Source: HGM04593 sp045657945 (GTDB lineage Bacteria > Bacteroidota > Bacteroidia > Bacteroidales > Bacteroidaceae). From it: a DNA stretch of 64,000 nt. A program made the translations under genes and the position numbers. The DNA is taken from assembly GCA_045657945.1 (NCBI GenBank), contig JAZOUB010000039.1:1-64000 (forward strand), written 5' to 3'. A model generated the notes under the pieces. That model worked only from the letters and a program-made list of their open reading frames with translations. It did no database searches and was not told the origin of the DNA. This document shows positions 41,451 through 51,317 of this stretch, in pieces (position 1 is the stretch's first letter; every line of letters begins with the position of its first letter).

Positions 41451-42185
41451 TTAGCTGTTTATGGCATTGAATAGTTTCTCCCACTCGCTGCAGAGTGCTT
41501 CAATTGATGGAAATACAAGGTTTGCTCCTGCCTGGCTCAAAACCTCATCCTTTAATGGACCTGTATTGGCTGCTACTGTGAAAAGACCTGCTGCAACGCC
41601 TGCTGTTACGCCAAGCGGTGCATTCTCTACAACTATCACCTCGTCGGGGGCAAAGCCGCCGCGTTCCAACGCCAAAAGATATGGGTCTGGGTAGGGCTTT
41701 CCACGTTTTACGTGGAAACTGCTTATTACATGACCTTCGGCAAAAAGGCCGGGGAAGTTGCTCTGTATGCGGTCGAGCAGGGTAGGGGTGCCGCTGCCTG
41801 TTACAATCATCGGGGTGAGTCCGCAAGCCTTTACCTTCTGCACCAGTTCAAGCGCAAACGGCATTCGTGGAGTGGGTGGGTAGGTGTCGAAGATGGCGCA
41901 TTTTGCCTTGCACAGCTCGTCAATAAGTTCCTCTGTTGCGGGCTTGCCGAACTGGTCGAGGCTGGCGGTATTGATGGTGTCGGCACCGGTGCGGCCTTCG
42001 TTCATATATACATCCTCGCGTGAGAATTTGAAACCGGCATCGGTCATCACATGCGACCAGGCATCGGCATGGTAGGGCATGGAGTCGAACAGCACGCCGT
42101 CCATGTCGAACAATACAGCACGCAACTGCAAGGCCTTGTGACCTTGCAGTTGCTTATAATCTTGAATTGCTTTATTGTAATCCAT
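41451..42185 (-). CDS. HAD-family phosphatase, beta-phosphoglucomutase-like
   Basis: A 244-residue protein; start at 42185 (MDYNKAIQDYKQLQGHKALQ), 13 codons after an upstream ATG. HAD motifs: nucleophile AVLFDMDGVLFDSMPYHADA, motif II PMIVTGSGTPTLLDRIQ, Lys in VKRGKPYPDPYLLALE and motif IV VIVVENAPLGVTAGVAA. The DMDGVLFDS start and cap resemble beta-phosphoglucomutase and phosphatase relatives; the substrate is not certain. Lies between pgi and prmC on the same strand, after a 224-base gap. Confidence 0.9.
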   Translation of the reverse strand: MDYNKAIQDYKQLQGHKALQLRAVLFDMDGVLFDSMPYHADAWSHVMTDAGFKFSREDVYMNEGRTGADTINTASLDQFGKPATEELIDELCKAKCAIFDTYPPTPRMPFALELVQKVKACGLTPMIVTGSGTPTLLDRIQSNFPGLFAEGHVISSFHVKRGKPYPDPYLLALERGGFAPDEVIVVENAPLGVTAGVAAGLFTVAANTGPLKDEVLSQAGANLVFPSIEALCSEWEKLFNAINS

Positions 42186-42363
42186 TAAAGACTGTTTGTT
42201 AATTATTTGAATGAGATTCCTCAAAAAGTCAGGGTGATTGAAACTGCTTTTGTTCGCTTACTTGCAGTTTTCACCTTTGACAACACTCGCTTATCGCGTC
42301 CCGCAGGGCACGACCTACAGCCGTGCTACCTGCGACCATCCGCTGCTCATGTTATCGAAACTT

Positions 42364-42406
42364 CGTTTTCACTTTTCCGTTTTCACTTTTCACTTTTCAC
42401 TTTTTC
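42364..42406 (-). repeat. GTGAAAA-type simple repeat downstream of pgi
   Basis: On the minus strand AAAAAGTGAAAAGTGAAAAG then more GTGAAAA-like units, with one CGGA interruption, directly after the pgi stop codon. Confidence 0.7.
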
Positions 42407-42409
42407 TTA

Positions 42410-43753
42410 TTACAGTCTTGCGCGGATTGCCTTGCTCTCCTCCTCGTAACCTGGTTTGTCGAGCAATGCGAACATGTTCTTCTTGTAAGCCTCTACACCC
42501 GGCTGGTTGAATGGGTTCACGCCCAATACATAACCGCTGATACCGCAGCCAATCTCAAAGAAGTAGAGAAGCTGCCCGATGTAGTATGCGTTGAGCTCAG
42601 GGATTGAGATGCGGATGTTGGGCACGCCACCGTCAACGTGTGCAAGCTGTGTACCAAGCTCGGCCATCTTGTTTACCTCATCAACGTGCTTGCCTGCGAG
42701 GAAGTTGAGACCGTCGAGGTTCTCCTCGTCGCTTGGAACGGTGAGTGAGCTGTTTGGCTTCTCGATAGAGAGCACTGTCTCAAAGATTGTGCGCTCGCCC
42801 TCCTGAATCCACTGACCCATTGAGTGAAGGTCGGTTGTGAAGTCAACCGATGCAGGGAAGATACCCTTGTTCTCCTTGCCCTCGCTCTCGCCGTAGAGCT
42901 GCTTCCACCACTCGGATGTGAAGTGGAGCTTTGGCTGGTAGTTCACGAGAATCTCAATCTTCTTGCCATCGGCATAGAGTGCGTTACGTGTAGCTGCATA
43001 CATTGCTGCAATGTTCTCCTCGAATGGAACCTCGGGAGCGCAGTTTTTCTCCATATCGGTTGCACCCTGTACAAGTGCCTCGATGTCGAAGCCTGCAACT
43101 GCGATTGGCAACAAGCCTACCGGTGTGAGAACAGAGAAACGGCCACCTACATTGTCGGGGATGATGAAGCTCTTGTAACCCTCCTTGTTTGCTGTGATGC
43201 GTGCTGCACCCTTCACTGCGTCGGTGATGGCAACGATAACCTTGCTTGCCATCTCCTTACCGCGCTGGTCCTCACACTGCTTCTTCAAGAGACGGAATGC
43301 AAGGGCTGTCTCGGTTGTTGTACCAGACTTTGAGATGTTGATTACACCGAACTTCTTGTCCTTGAGGTACTCTGTGAGCTCATAGAGGTAGTCCTCGCTG
43401 ATGTTATGGCCGGCGAAGATGACGCGTGGGTTCTTGTTGTCGCCGATGAGAGCTGCAAAGTTGTTGCTGAGTGCCTCGATAACGGCGCGTGCACCAAGGT
43501 AACTGCCACCGATACCAGCAACAACCACAACCTCGCAGTTCTCGCGGAGTGTCTGTGCTGTAGCGTTGATGTCGGCAATGTGCTCCTTTGTGATTGATGA
43601 TGGGAGGTGCAACCAGCCAAGGAAGTCGTTGCCTGGGAGTGAACCGTCCTCAAGAGCTGCCTGTGCGCGTTTAACCTGTGGCTCAAGAGCCAAAATCTGC
43701 TCACGGGTTACAAAACCTGTAACCTTGTCAATGTTAAGTGTTATATTTTTCAT
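42410..43753 (-). CDS. pgi: glucose-6-phosphate isomerase
   Basis: A 447-residue glycolytic enzyme of the shorter bacterial type. Substrate-binding VVVAGIGGSYLGARAVIEA, phosphate-binding INISKSGTTTETALAFRLL, and the catalytic GGRFSVLTPVGLLP segment are present. It starts 12 bases after gpsA stop on the same strand, in the lysS-gpsA-pgi cluster common in Bacteroidales. Confidence 0.97.
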   Translation of the reverse strand: MKNITLNIDKVTGFVTREQILALEPQVKRAQAALEDGSLPGNDFLGWLHLPSSITKEHIADINATAQTLRENCEVVVVAGIGGSYLGARAVIEALSNNFAALIGDNKNPRVIFAGHNISEDYLYELTEYLKDKKFGVINISKSGTTTETALAFRLLKKQCEDQRGKEMASKVIVAITDAVKGAARITANKEGYKSFIIPDNVGGRFSVLTPVGLLPIAVAGFDIEALVQGATDMEKNCAPEVPFEENIAAMYAATRNALYADGKKIEILVNYQPKLHFTSEWWKQLYGESEGKENKGIFPASVDFTTDLHSMGQWIQEGERTIFETVLSIEKPNSSLTVPSDEENLDGLNFLAGKHVDEVNKMAELGTQLAHVDGGVPNIRISIPELNAYYIGQLLYFFEIGCGISGYVLGVNPFNQPGVEAYKKNMFALLDKPGYEEESKAIRARL

Positions 43754-43765
43754 TGTTATTCTATT

Positions 43766-44764
43766 TTACTTGAATGAGTCTGTCAAAAGTTTGATTTCAA
43801 TTACCGGTGAGATGCCCTCGTAAAGAATGTTGTACACGGCGTCGATGATTGGGGTGTTGATGCGGTAGTGCTCATTGATTTCCTTGATGCACTTTGCTGC
43901 ATAGTAACCCTCGGCAATCATCTCCATCTCAATCTGCGCGTTCTTCACTGAGTAACCCTTACCGATCATGCTACCGAATACGCGGTTACGGCTGAACTTT
44001 GAGTAACCGGTAACCAAAAGGTCGCCCATATATACCGAGTCGTTGATGGTGCGCTCGATGGGGTGTACCACATTGAGGAAACGGTTCATCTCAATGGCTG
44101 CATTGGACATGAGCACGGCCTGGAAGTTGTCGCCATACTTCAAACCGCTGCAGATACCGGCTGCAATAGCATAGATGTTCTTGAGAACCGAACCATACTC
44201 AATACCCACAACGTCGTCGCTTACCGATGTCTTAATGAAACTGCTACCGAGTTTCTTTGCAAACTGCTTTGCGTGATCAATGTTTGCACAGCCCACGGTT
44301 AGGTATGAAAGACGCTCAAGCGCCACCTCTTCGGCGTGACAAGGACCTGCAATAGCTGCAATGTTGTCGTATGGCACCTTATATACCTTGTTGAAGTATT
44401 CCGAGATGATGAGGTTCTCCTCCGGCACAATACCCTTGATGGCGTTGACAATGAATTTGTCCTCGAGGTCGGCCTTCAGTTTCTTCAAGTGGTTCTTGAG
44501 GTAGGGCGATGGTGTAACGAACACCAGAATGTCGCTCTCCTTTACAATCTTGTTGATGTCTGACGAGAAGTTGATTCTGTTGGTGTCGAATTTTACCGAT
44601 GAAAGGTAAGCCGGGTTATGACCGAGGCGTTTGAAATCCTCGATGCGGTCCTCACGTCTGATGTACCAGTTTATGGTTTCGACATTATTGAGCAGAATCT
44701 TGGCGATAGCCGTTGCCCAACTGCCGCCACCCATAATGGCAACCTGTTTGTTGGATAGTTCCAT
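43766..44764 (-). CDS. gpsA: glycerol-3-phosphate dehydrogenase [NAD(P)+]
   Basis: A 332-residue cytoplasmic enzyme making sn-glycerol 3-phosphate for lipid synthesis. The dinucleotide motif is AIMGGGSWATAIAKILLNN; ILVFVTPSPYLKNHL and IAAIAGPCHAEEVALERLSY follow, and the catalytic Lys region is GIEYGSVLKNIYAIAAGI. Lies 17 bases after lysS. Confidence 0.96.
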   Translation of the reverse strand: MELSNKQVAIMGGGSWATAIAKILLNNVETINWYIRREDRIEDFKRLGHNPAYLSSVKFDTNRINFSSDINKIVKESDILVFVTPSPYLKNHLKKLKADLEDKFIVNAIKGIVPEENLIISEYFNKVYKVPYDNIAAIAGPCHAEEVALERLSYLTVGCANIDHAKQFAKKLGSSFIKTSVSDDVVGIEYGSVLKNIYAIAAGICSGLKYGDNFQAVLMSNAAIEMNRFLNVVHPIERTINDSVYMGDLLVTGYSKFSRNRVFGSMIGKGYSVKNAQIEMEMIAEGYYAAKCIKEINEHYRINTPIIDAVYNILYEGISPVIEIKLLTDSFK

Positions 44765-44781
44765 AATTCTGTATTTTAGTG

Positions 44782-46509
44782 TTAACCGAGCTTTTCAATC
44801 CACGCAGCAACATCGTTTACCGATGGTGTGGTGTAGCCCAATTTGAACTTCTTGTTGATGCCGCCGATTTCCATCTGGATCTTCTGGGCATTGCCGCCCT
44901 TGAGGTCATTTACAAGGTTGTAACCGGCCTTGTGGAGTACAGGCACCCACTCCTCGGGAACGCCGATGACTGCAAATGCAGCCGCGTTGTCCTTTGGGAC
45001 TTTCTTCTCGGGGCGCATCTGTGGGAAGAAAAGTACCTCCTGGATGGTTGTCTGGCCTGTCATGAGCATTGCAAGACGGTCCATGCCGATACCCATACCC
45101 GATGTTGGAGGCATACCATACTCAAGCGCGCGTACGAAGTCCTTGTCAATGAACATAGCCTCGTCGTCGCCCTTCTCGCTCAGGCGCAACTGCTCCTGGA
45201 AACGTTCGGCCTGGTCAATTGGGTCATTGAGCTCGCTGTATGCGTTACAGAGCTCCTTACCGTTGACCATGAGCTCGAAACGCTCGGTGAGGTCGGGGTT
45301 GTTGCGGTGACGCTTGCACAGAGGTGACATCTCGATGGGGTAGTCTGTGATGAATGTTGGCTGGATGTAGTTGCCCTCGCAGAACTCACCGAAAATCTCG
45401 TCGATGAGCTTGCCTTTACCCATTGTCTCGTCAACCTCCATCTTCAACTCCTTGCAGATTGCGAAAATCTCCTCCTCGCTCTTGCCGTTGAGATCGTAGC
45501 CTGTGAACTCCTTGATAGAGTCGAGCATTGTAACGCGGCGGAATGGTGCCTTGAAGCTGATGGTGTGCTCGCCAACCTGAACATCTGTTGTACCGTTTAC
45601 ATCGAGTGCAATCTTCTCGAGCATCTGCTCTGTGAAGCACATCATCCAATTATAGTCCTTGTATGATACATATATCTCCATGCAAGTGAACTCGGGGTTG
45701 TGTGTGCGGTCCATACCCTCGTTGCGGAAGTTCTTTGAGAACTCATATACACCCTCGAAACCACCAACGATAAGGCGCTTGAGGTAGAGCTCGTTTGCGA
45801 TACGCAGGTAGAGAGGAATGTCGAGCGCGTTGTGGTGTGTGATGAACGGACGAGCCGCAGCACCACCGGGGATTGACTGCAATACGGGTGTCTCAACCTC
45901 CATGTAGCCCTTTGAGTTGAAGAACTCGCGCATTGAGCTGTAGATCTTGTTACGCTTTATGAAGATTTCCTTCACATCGTCGTTTACAACAAGATCGACG
46001 TAACGCTGGCGATAACGCAACTCGGGATCCTCGAAACGGTCGTATGCCACGCCGTCCTTGTACTTCACGATTGGCAATGGGCGGATGCTCTTTGAAAGGA
46101 ATGTGAGTTCCTTTGCGTGAACTGTGATCTCGCCTGTCTGTGTGCGGAACACGATACCCTTGATACCTACGAAGTCGCCGATGTCGAGCAAGCGCTTGAA
46201 GAGTACATTGTAGCCGTCTTTGTTCTCGCCCGGGCAGATGTCATCGCGTGTGATATATACCTGTACACGGCCCTTTGAGTCCTGCAACTCGATGAATGAT
46301 GCCTTACCCATTACGCGGCGGCTCATCATGCGGCCTGCAATGCAAACCTCACGAGGCTCGTCCTCGTCCTTGAATTCAGCAATTATATCTGTTGAAAATG
46401 CATTTGTTGGGTATTCGGCTGCGGGGTAGGGCTCAATGCCCAAGTTGCGCAGCTCGGCAAGTGCCTCGCGGCGTACAATCTCCTGTTCGCTAAGTTCTAG
46501 AATGTTCAT
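44782..46509 (-). CDS. lysS: lysyl-tRNA synthetase, class II
   Basis: A 575-residue class II synthetase. N-terminal OB anticodon domain (VCIAGRMMSRRVMGKASFIE), then motif 1 EVETPVLQSIPGGAAARPFI, motif 2 FRNEGMDRTHNPEFTCMEIY, and motif 3 GMGIGMDRLAMLMTGQ. A ~75-residue C-terminal extension (HKAGYNLVNDLKGGNAQKIQ) follows motif 3, a feature of the Bacteroidetes enzyme. Head of the lysS-gpsA-pgi cluster. Confidence 0.97.
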   Translation of the reverse strand: MNILELSEQEIVRREALAELRNLGIEPYPAAEYPTNAFSTDIIAEFKDEDEPREVCIAGRMMSRRVMGKASFIELQDSKGRVQVYITRDDICPGENKDGYNVLFKRLLDIGDFVGIKGIVFRTQTGEITVHAKELTFLSKSIRPLPIVKYKDGVAYDRFEDPELRYRQRYVDLVVNDDVKEIFIKRNKIYSSMREFFNSKGYMEVETPVLQSIPGGAAARPFITHHNALDIPLYLRIANELYLKRLIVGGFEGVYEFSKNFRNEGMDRTHNPEFTCMEIYVSYKDYNWMMCFTEQMLEKIALDVNGTTDVQVGEHTISFKAPFRRVTMLDSIKEFTGYDLNGKSEEEIFAICKELKMEVDETMGKGKLIDEIFGEFCEGNYIQPTFITDYPIEMSPLCKRHRNNPDLTERFELMVNGKELCNAYSELNDPIDQAERFQEQLRLSEKGDDEAMFIDKDFVRALEYGMPPTSGMGIGMDRLAMLMTGQTTIQEVLFFPQMRPEKKVPKDNAAAFAVIGVPEEWVPVLHKAGYNLVNDLKGGNAQKIQMEIGGINKKFKLGYTTPSVNDVAAWIEKLG

Positions 46510-46522
46510 TGTTATTGTGTTT

Positions 46523-47458
46523 TTATATTAGTTTCTTAAAATAGTCTATTGTGTGTCCCAAACCTTCGTCGAGCTTTATGTTTGGCTGCCAGCCACCCAG
46601 CATGCGGTTGGCAAGTGAAATGTCCGGTTTACGCTGGCGTGGGTCGTCCTGTGGCAGCGGCTCGAATACAATCTTTGATTTTGAGCCTGTGAGCTCAATT
46701 ACCTTCTCGGCCAGTTCGAGCATGGTAAACTCTCCTGGGTTACCGATGTTCACAGGACCAGTGAAGTCGTCGCCGGTCTCCATCATGCGCACCATGCCCT
46801 CTACAAGGTCATCGACGTATTGGAAACTGCGTGTCTGCTTTCCGTCTCCATAGATGGTGATGTCGTTACCCTTGAGAGCTTGTACTATGAAGTTCGACAC
46901 CACGCGGCCGTCGTTCATGCTCATGCGTGGACCGTAGGTGTTGAATATGCGTATGATTTTTATGCGCAGGTTGTTCTGGCGATGATAGTCCATGAAGAGA
47001 GTCTCGGCACAACGCTTGCCCTCGTCATAGCATGAGCGTATGCCAATGGGGTTTACATTGCCCCAGTACTCTTCGACCTGAGGGTGTATGTGCGGGTCGC
47101 CATATACCTCACTTGTCGATGCTTGCAGTATCTTTGCTCCTACTCGCTTTGCAAGACCCAACATGTTCATTGAACCAATCACACATGTCTGTATTGTCTT
47201 TACAGGGTCGTGCTGGTAGTGCACGGGCGATGCAGGACATGCAAGATTGTATATCTCATCGACCTCGGCCGTGTAGGGCTGTGTAATATCGTGGCGGACA
47301 AGCTCGAAATGGTCATTGCCAATGAGGTGGCGGATGTTGTCCTTGCTGCCTGTGAAATAGTTGTCGAGGCAGATGACGTCGTTTCCGTCATTGAGCAGTC
47401 GCTCGCATAGATGAGAACCAATGAAACCGGCTCCTCCTGTTACAAGTATTCTTTTCAT
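46523..47458 (-). CDS. UDP-glucuronate decarboxylase-type NAD-dependent epimerase
   Basis: A 311-residue extended SDR. Motifs: VTGGAGFIGSHLCERLL, NLACPASPVHYQHDPVKT, TSEVYGDPHIHPQ, and the catalytic Tyr-x-x-x-Lys in RSCYDEGKRCAETLF. The ACPASPxHYQ and GDPxxHPQ segments match UDP-xylose synthase (UXS) over other epimerases. It would make UDP-xylose from UDP-glucuronate for surface glycans. Same strand as its neighbours. Confidence 0.92.
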   Translation of the reverse strand: MKRILVTGGAGFIGSHLCERLLNDGNDVICLDNYFTGSKDNIRHLIGNDHFELVRHDITQPYTAEVDEIYNLACPASPVHYQHDPVKTIQTCVIGSMNMLGLAKRVGAKILQASTSEVYGDPHIHPQVEEYWGNVNPIGIRSCYDEGKRCAETLFMDYHRQNNLRIKIIRIFNTYGPRMSMNDGRVVSNFIVQALKGNDITIYGDGKQTRSFQYVDDLVEGMVRMMETGDDFTGPVNIGNPGEFTMLELAEKVIELTGSKSKIVFEPLPQDDPRQRKPDISLANRMLGGWQPNIKLDEGLGHTIDYFKKLI

Positions 47459-47467
47459 CTCCTTTTA

Positions 47468-48364
47468 TTATTCAAAGTAGGCACTTCCTTCGCCAATCAT
47501 GTTACCGTCAACAAAGATATATGCATTGTAGTTCCCTTTCTGCAAGGTCTCCTCAATGTTCCAATAGAACTCAAGATCCAACTTCTCGCTGGTAAACTCG
47601 AACTCCTTGCACATTGAATAGCTCATGTCGCGGTTCTGATACTTGAATGTGTTGCTGTAGCCCTTTGTCAAAGGCTCACCGCTAGGTTGCATGATTCTCA
47701 CATATGCAACCTTGTCTCCGGTGCTTGCTGTTACATTCTTCGAGATGGTGCAACTTACGCTAATCTGCTTTGCCTTTTTTACATTACTTGTCTCCTTGCC
47801 ATTGCTACGCAACATCTTTATCTCAATATTCGTTGCATCGAGTTGAGCGGCAATATCTACCTTCTCCTCTAGTACCTTTTTCTCTTTTTCAAGTTCTATC
47901 TTTTCTCTTTCGGCTTTTTTCTTTCCTGCAATGAGTTTGGAATTCTCATCCTTCAGTTCGGTATTCTCGCGGTAGAGTTCATCGATCTGCCTTGTGTAGT
48001 CGGCAAGAACCTCGCGCAAAGTCTTCAATTCGTTTTTAAGTCGTTTGATCTCGGCTGCACTTGTTGCTTTAGTGTTTTGCAACTCTTCAAGCAACTGCTG
48101 TGTGCGCAGTTGCTCCTGTTCAAGCTTGACTAATAGCGAATCGTTGCTGATTACCTTGCTTTTCTCCTCCTCGTACAGCATCTGTACATTCTGGAGGTCG
48201 TTGAGCATCTCCTCTTTTTCAAGAGAGATGTACTCTTCAAACTCTTTGTTCTGCTTCTTGCTCTCCTTGAGATTTATCAGGACGATGGTCATACCTATTG
48301 CCAAAGCGGCAGCAAGCACACTCAGTGATATGATTATAATCTTTTTCTTATCCTTCTTTGTCAT
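47468..48364 (-). CDS. membrane-anchored coiled-coil protein of unknown function
   Basis: A 298-residue protein. One N-terminal transmembrane helix (IIIISLSVLAAALAIGMTIV), a long coiled coil (~residues 35-185, rich in Glu/Lys/Leu heptads), then a ~105-residue C-terminal beta-rich domain (SVSCTISKNVTASTGDKVAY ... MIGEGSAYFE). The C-terminal domain probably lies in the periplasm. Family not recognised. Lies between valS and the UXS gene, all within 15 bases of each other. Confidence 0.75.
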   Translation of the reverse strand: MTKKDKKKIIIISLSVLAAALAIGMTIVLINLKESKKQNKEFEEYISLEKEEMLNDLQNVQMLYEEEKSKVISNDSLLVKLEQEQLRTQQLLEELQNTKATSAAEIKRLKNELKTLREVLADYTRQIDELYRENTELKDENSKLIAGKKKAEREKIELEKEKKVLEEKVDIAAQLDATNIEIKMLRSNGKETSNVKKAKQISVSCTISKNVTASTGDKVAYVRIMQPSGEPLTKGYSNTFKYQNRDMSYSMCKEFEFTSEKLDLEFYWNIEETLQKGNYNAYIFVDGNMIGEGSAYFE

Positions 48365-48376
48365 TTCGTAAATTTG

Positions 48377-51127
48377 TTACTTTGACAATTTCTGAATACT
48401 CTCCTTGAGCATGGCAATCTTTTCCATTGCATCCGACTGCTTCTTGCGCTCAATGGCAATAATCTTCTCGGGAGCCTTGCTCACAAAGTTTTCGTTGCCA
48501 AGCTTTGCCTCAACGCTCTTGAGGAACTTCTCGTGGTATGCGAGCTCCTCCTGCATCTTTGCAATCTCAGCATCCTTGTCAATGAGTGAACCCATTGGAA
48601 TGGCGAACTCTGTGGTGCCTACACGGAACGATACAGCTGTGTCATCGGGTGTTGCAACGCACTCAAGTGAAGAGAGGTTTGCCATCTTTGTCATCACGCA
48701 CTCAAGGCCGGCAACCGGTGACTCACCAATAATCTGCAATGCCAAAGGCTCGCGTGGCGACAGGTTCTTCTGCTGGCGTGTAGCGCGTACACCACCGATA
48801 ACCTCCTTCATTATTGCAATCTTGCCAAGGAATGCCTCGTCGCACTCTGCTGCAAGTTCCTTTGTGCTCTGTACCATGATGCTCTCGCCGTCCTTGCGCT
48901 CCTTGATGTTTTGCCACAACTCCTCGGTGATGAAAGGCATGAATGGGTGCAACAGACGCAACAGGCTGTCGAAGAAGCCGAGTGTTGCTTCGTATGTGAC
49001 GGCATCGATAGGTGAACCATATGCAGGCTTGATCATCTCAAGGTACCATGCCGAGAATTCGTCCCAGAAGAGTGAGTAAACGGTCATCAAAGCCTCGTTG
49101 AGACGGTATTTGCCAAAGAGGTCGTCAAGCTCTGCTGCAGCCTTTGCAAGTGTCTCGCCAAAATACTTGATGGCAAGCTTGCTGCTCTGGGGCTGCTCAA
49201 TCTCGCTGCTCACGTTCCAACCCTTTACAAGGCGGAATGCGTTCCATATCTTGTTGCAGAAATTACGTCCCTGCTCGCAAAGGCTGTCATCAAAGAGAAT
49301 GTCGTTGCCTGCAGGTGCAGAGAGCATGATACCCATGCGTACACCATCGGCGCCGTAGCGTGCGATGAGGTCGAGTGGGTCGGGGCTGTTACCGAGCGAC
49401 TTGCTCATCTTGCGGCCGAGCTTGTCGCGTACGATACCGGTGAAATATACGTTCTTGAATGGCATGTCGCCCTCGTACTCATAACCAGCCATAATCATAC
49501 GTGCAACCCAGAAGAAGATAATATCCGGACCTGTAACGAGGTCGTTTGTGGGGTAGTAGTAGCTTATCTCCTTGTTGCCCGGCTCAAGAATGCCGTTGAA
49601 CAGTGAGATTGGCCACAACCAAGAGCTGAACCATGTATCGAGTGCATCCTCGTCGTGACGGAGCTCCTCGGCAGTGATGTTCTCATAACCTGGGATTGCC
49701 TTTGCAAGTGCAAGAGCTTCCTCACGACTCTCGGCAACAACGAACTTCTCCTCTGCGCCTTCAGTTACAGGGAGGAAATATGCAGGGATGCGGTGTCCCC
49801 ACCAGAGCTGGCGGCTGATGCACCAGTCCTGGATGTTTGCAAGCCAGTTGTTGTATGTAGTCTTGTATTTTGTTGGGTAGAACTTCAGTTTATCCTCCAT
49901 TACCGGTGGCAATGCGATGTCTGCAAAGTGCTGCATGCGCAGGAACCACTGCATGCAAAGACGTGGCTCAACGGCTGTGTCTGCGTTACGCTCGCTGTAG
50001 CCCACCTTGTTCTCGTAGTCCTCGACCTTCTCCAGGAGACCGGCCTCGGCAAGATCCTTGGCAATCTGTACGCGTACATCCATGCGATCCTGGCCTACAT
50101 ACATACCGGCAGCCTCGCTTATTGTAGCATCGGCGTTGAAGATGTCGATGGTCTCGAGGTCGTGTGTCTTTCCAAGCATGTAGTCGTTTGTGTCGTGTGC
50201 AGGGGTAACCTTCAAGCAACCTGTACCGAACTCGATCTCTACATAGCGATCCTCAATAACAGGAATTGAACGGTTTACCAATGGTACGATAACTCGCTTT
50301 CCCTTGAGCCAGCTGTTCTTTGGATCTTTTGGGTTGATGCACATTGCTGTGTCACCCATGATTGTCTCGGGACGGGTTGTGGCAACAACTGCATAGCGGC
50401 GACCATTTGCGTCGCGGTGCAGGATCTGGTGCTTCACTGTCGGGTCGAAGGCGTCGGTTGCTGCAAGTGTCACAGCATCGGCCTCTTCACCGTCGGTGCT
50501 GCCGGCAGCCTCGTCAACATAATATTTAAGGTAGTAGAGTTTGCTCTTCTCCTCCTTGTAGATTACCTCCTCATTGCTGAGTGCTGTCTGTGCCTTTGGA
50601 TCCCAGTTTACCATGCGAAGACCACGGTAAATGAGCCCTTTGTTGTAGAGGTCACAGAAAACCTTGATTACGCTCTTGCTGCGAATCTCGTCCATGGTGA
50701 ACGATGTGCGGTCCCAGTCACATGATGCGCCGAGCTTGCGCAACTGCTGCAGGATGATGCCGCCATGCTCGTCGGTCCACTCCCATGCATGCTTGAGGAA
50801 CTCCTCGCGTGTGAGGTCGCTCTTCTTTATGCCCTGACCGGCAAGCTTCTTCACAACCTTTGCCTCGGTGGCAATTGAAGCGTGGTCGGTACCGGGTACC
50901 CAGCAGGCATTCTTGCCAAGCATGCGCGCACGACGTACAAGAATATCCTGGATAGTGTTGTTCAACATGTGACCCATGTGCAACACACCGGTTACGTTTG
51001 GTGGTGGAATTACGATTGTATAAGGTTCTCTCTCATCTGGCTCCGAGTGGAAAAGGTTGTTCTTCAACCAATACTCGTACCATTTCTCTTCAACCTCTGC
51101 GGGTATGTAAGTGCTTGCTAAGCTCAT
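48377..51127 (-). CDS. valS: valyl-tRNA synthetase
   Basis: A 916-residue class I synthetase. HIGH-type motif in PPPNVTGVLHMGHMLNNTI, KMSKS in GRKMSKSLGNSPDPLD, an editing CP1 domain (VVATTRPETIMGDTAM, GTGCLKVTPAHDTNDY), and a C-terminal coiled-coil arm (EIAKMQEELAYHEKFLKSVE). Length is normal for the Bacteroidetes enzyme. Its upstream region (51128-51317) carries a -7 box at 51178-51185 and is shared with mazG. Confidence 0.97.
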   Translation of the reverse strand: MSLASTYIPAEVEEKWYEYWLKNNLFHSEPDEREPYTIVIPPPNVTGVLHMGHMLNNTIQDILVRRARMLGKNACWVPGTDHASIATEAKVVKKLAGQGIKKSDLTREEFLKHAWEWTDEHGGIILQQLRKLGASCDWDRTSFTMDEIRSKSVIKVFCDLYNKGLIYRGLRMVNWDPKAQTALSNEEVIYKEEKSKLYYLKYYVDEAAGSTDGEEADAVTLAATDAFDPTVKHQILHRDANGRRYAVVATTRPETIMGDTAMCINPKDPKNSWLKGKRVIVPLVNRSIPVIEDRYVEIEFGTGCLKVTPAHDTNDYMLGKTHDLETIDIFNADATISEAAGMYVGQDRMDVRVQIAKDLAEAGLLEKVEDYENKVGYSERNADTAVEPRLCMQWFLRMQHFADIALPPVMEDKLKFYPTKYKTTYNNWLANIQDWCISRQLWWGHRIPAYFLPVTEGAEEKFVVAESREEALALAKAIPGYENITAEELRHDEDALDTWFSSWLWPISLFNGILEPGNKEISYYYPTNDLVTGPDIIFFWVARMIMAGYEYEGDMPFKNVYFTGIVRDKLGRKMSKSLGNSPDPLDLIARYGADGVRMGIMLSAPAGNDILFDDSLCEQGRNFCNKIWNAFRLVKGWNVSSEIEQPQSSKLAIKYFGETLAKAAAELDDLFGKYRLNEALMTVYSLFWDEFSAWYLEMIKPAYGSPIDAVTYEATLGFFDSLLRLLHPFMPFITEELWQNIKERKDGESIMVQSTKELAAECDEAFLGKIAIMKEVIGGVRATRQQKNLSPREPLALQIIGESPVAGLECVMTKMANLSSLECVATPDDTAVSFRVGTTEFAIPMGSLIDKDAEIAKMQEELAYHEKFLKSVEAKLGNENFVSKAPEKIIAIERKKQSDAMEKIAMLKESIQKLSK

Positions 51128-51177
51128 AGTATTTTGAATTTTATATTTTTATTCCAAATTAAATGTTTTCCAAATTG

Positions 51178-51185
51178 CAAAGTTA
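51178..51185 (-). promoter_or_regulatory. probable -7 box of valS
   Basis: Minus-strand TAACTTTG followed by C matches TAnnTTTG, about 50 bases before the valS start. No TTTG at the exact spacing. Confidence 0.5.
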
Positions 51186-51289
51186 ACTCTTATTATCAAA
51201 ATAATCGCCTTTCAAGGCAAAAAAATAACGAAAATGGTTTCCGTGGTGGCAAAATCTTTATAACGGTTTCTCATTTCACTCTTTTATCT

Positions 51290-51297
51290 TATTTTTG
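51290..51297 (+). promoter_or_regulatory. probable promoter of mazG
   Basis: TATTTTTG matches TAnnTTTG; a TTTC (51267-51270) lies 19 bases upstream, one base off the TTTG consensus. The start codon is 20 bases downstream. Confidence 0.55.
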
Positions 51298-51317
51298 TGT
51301 GATAAAGAATATTTGAT

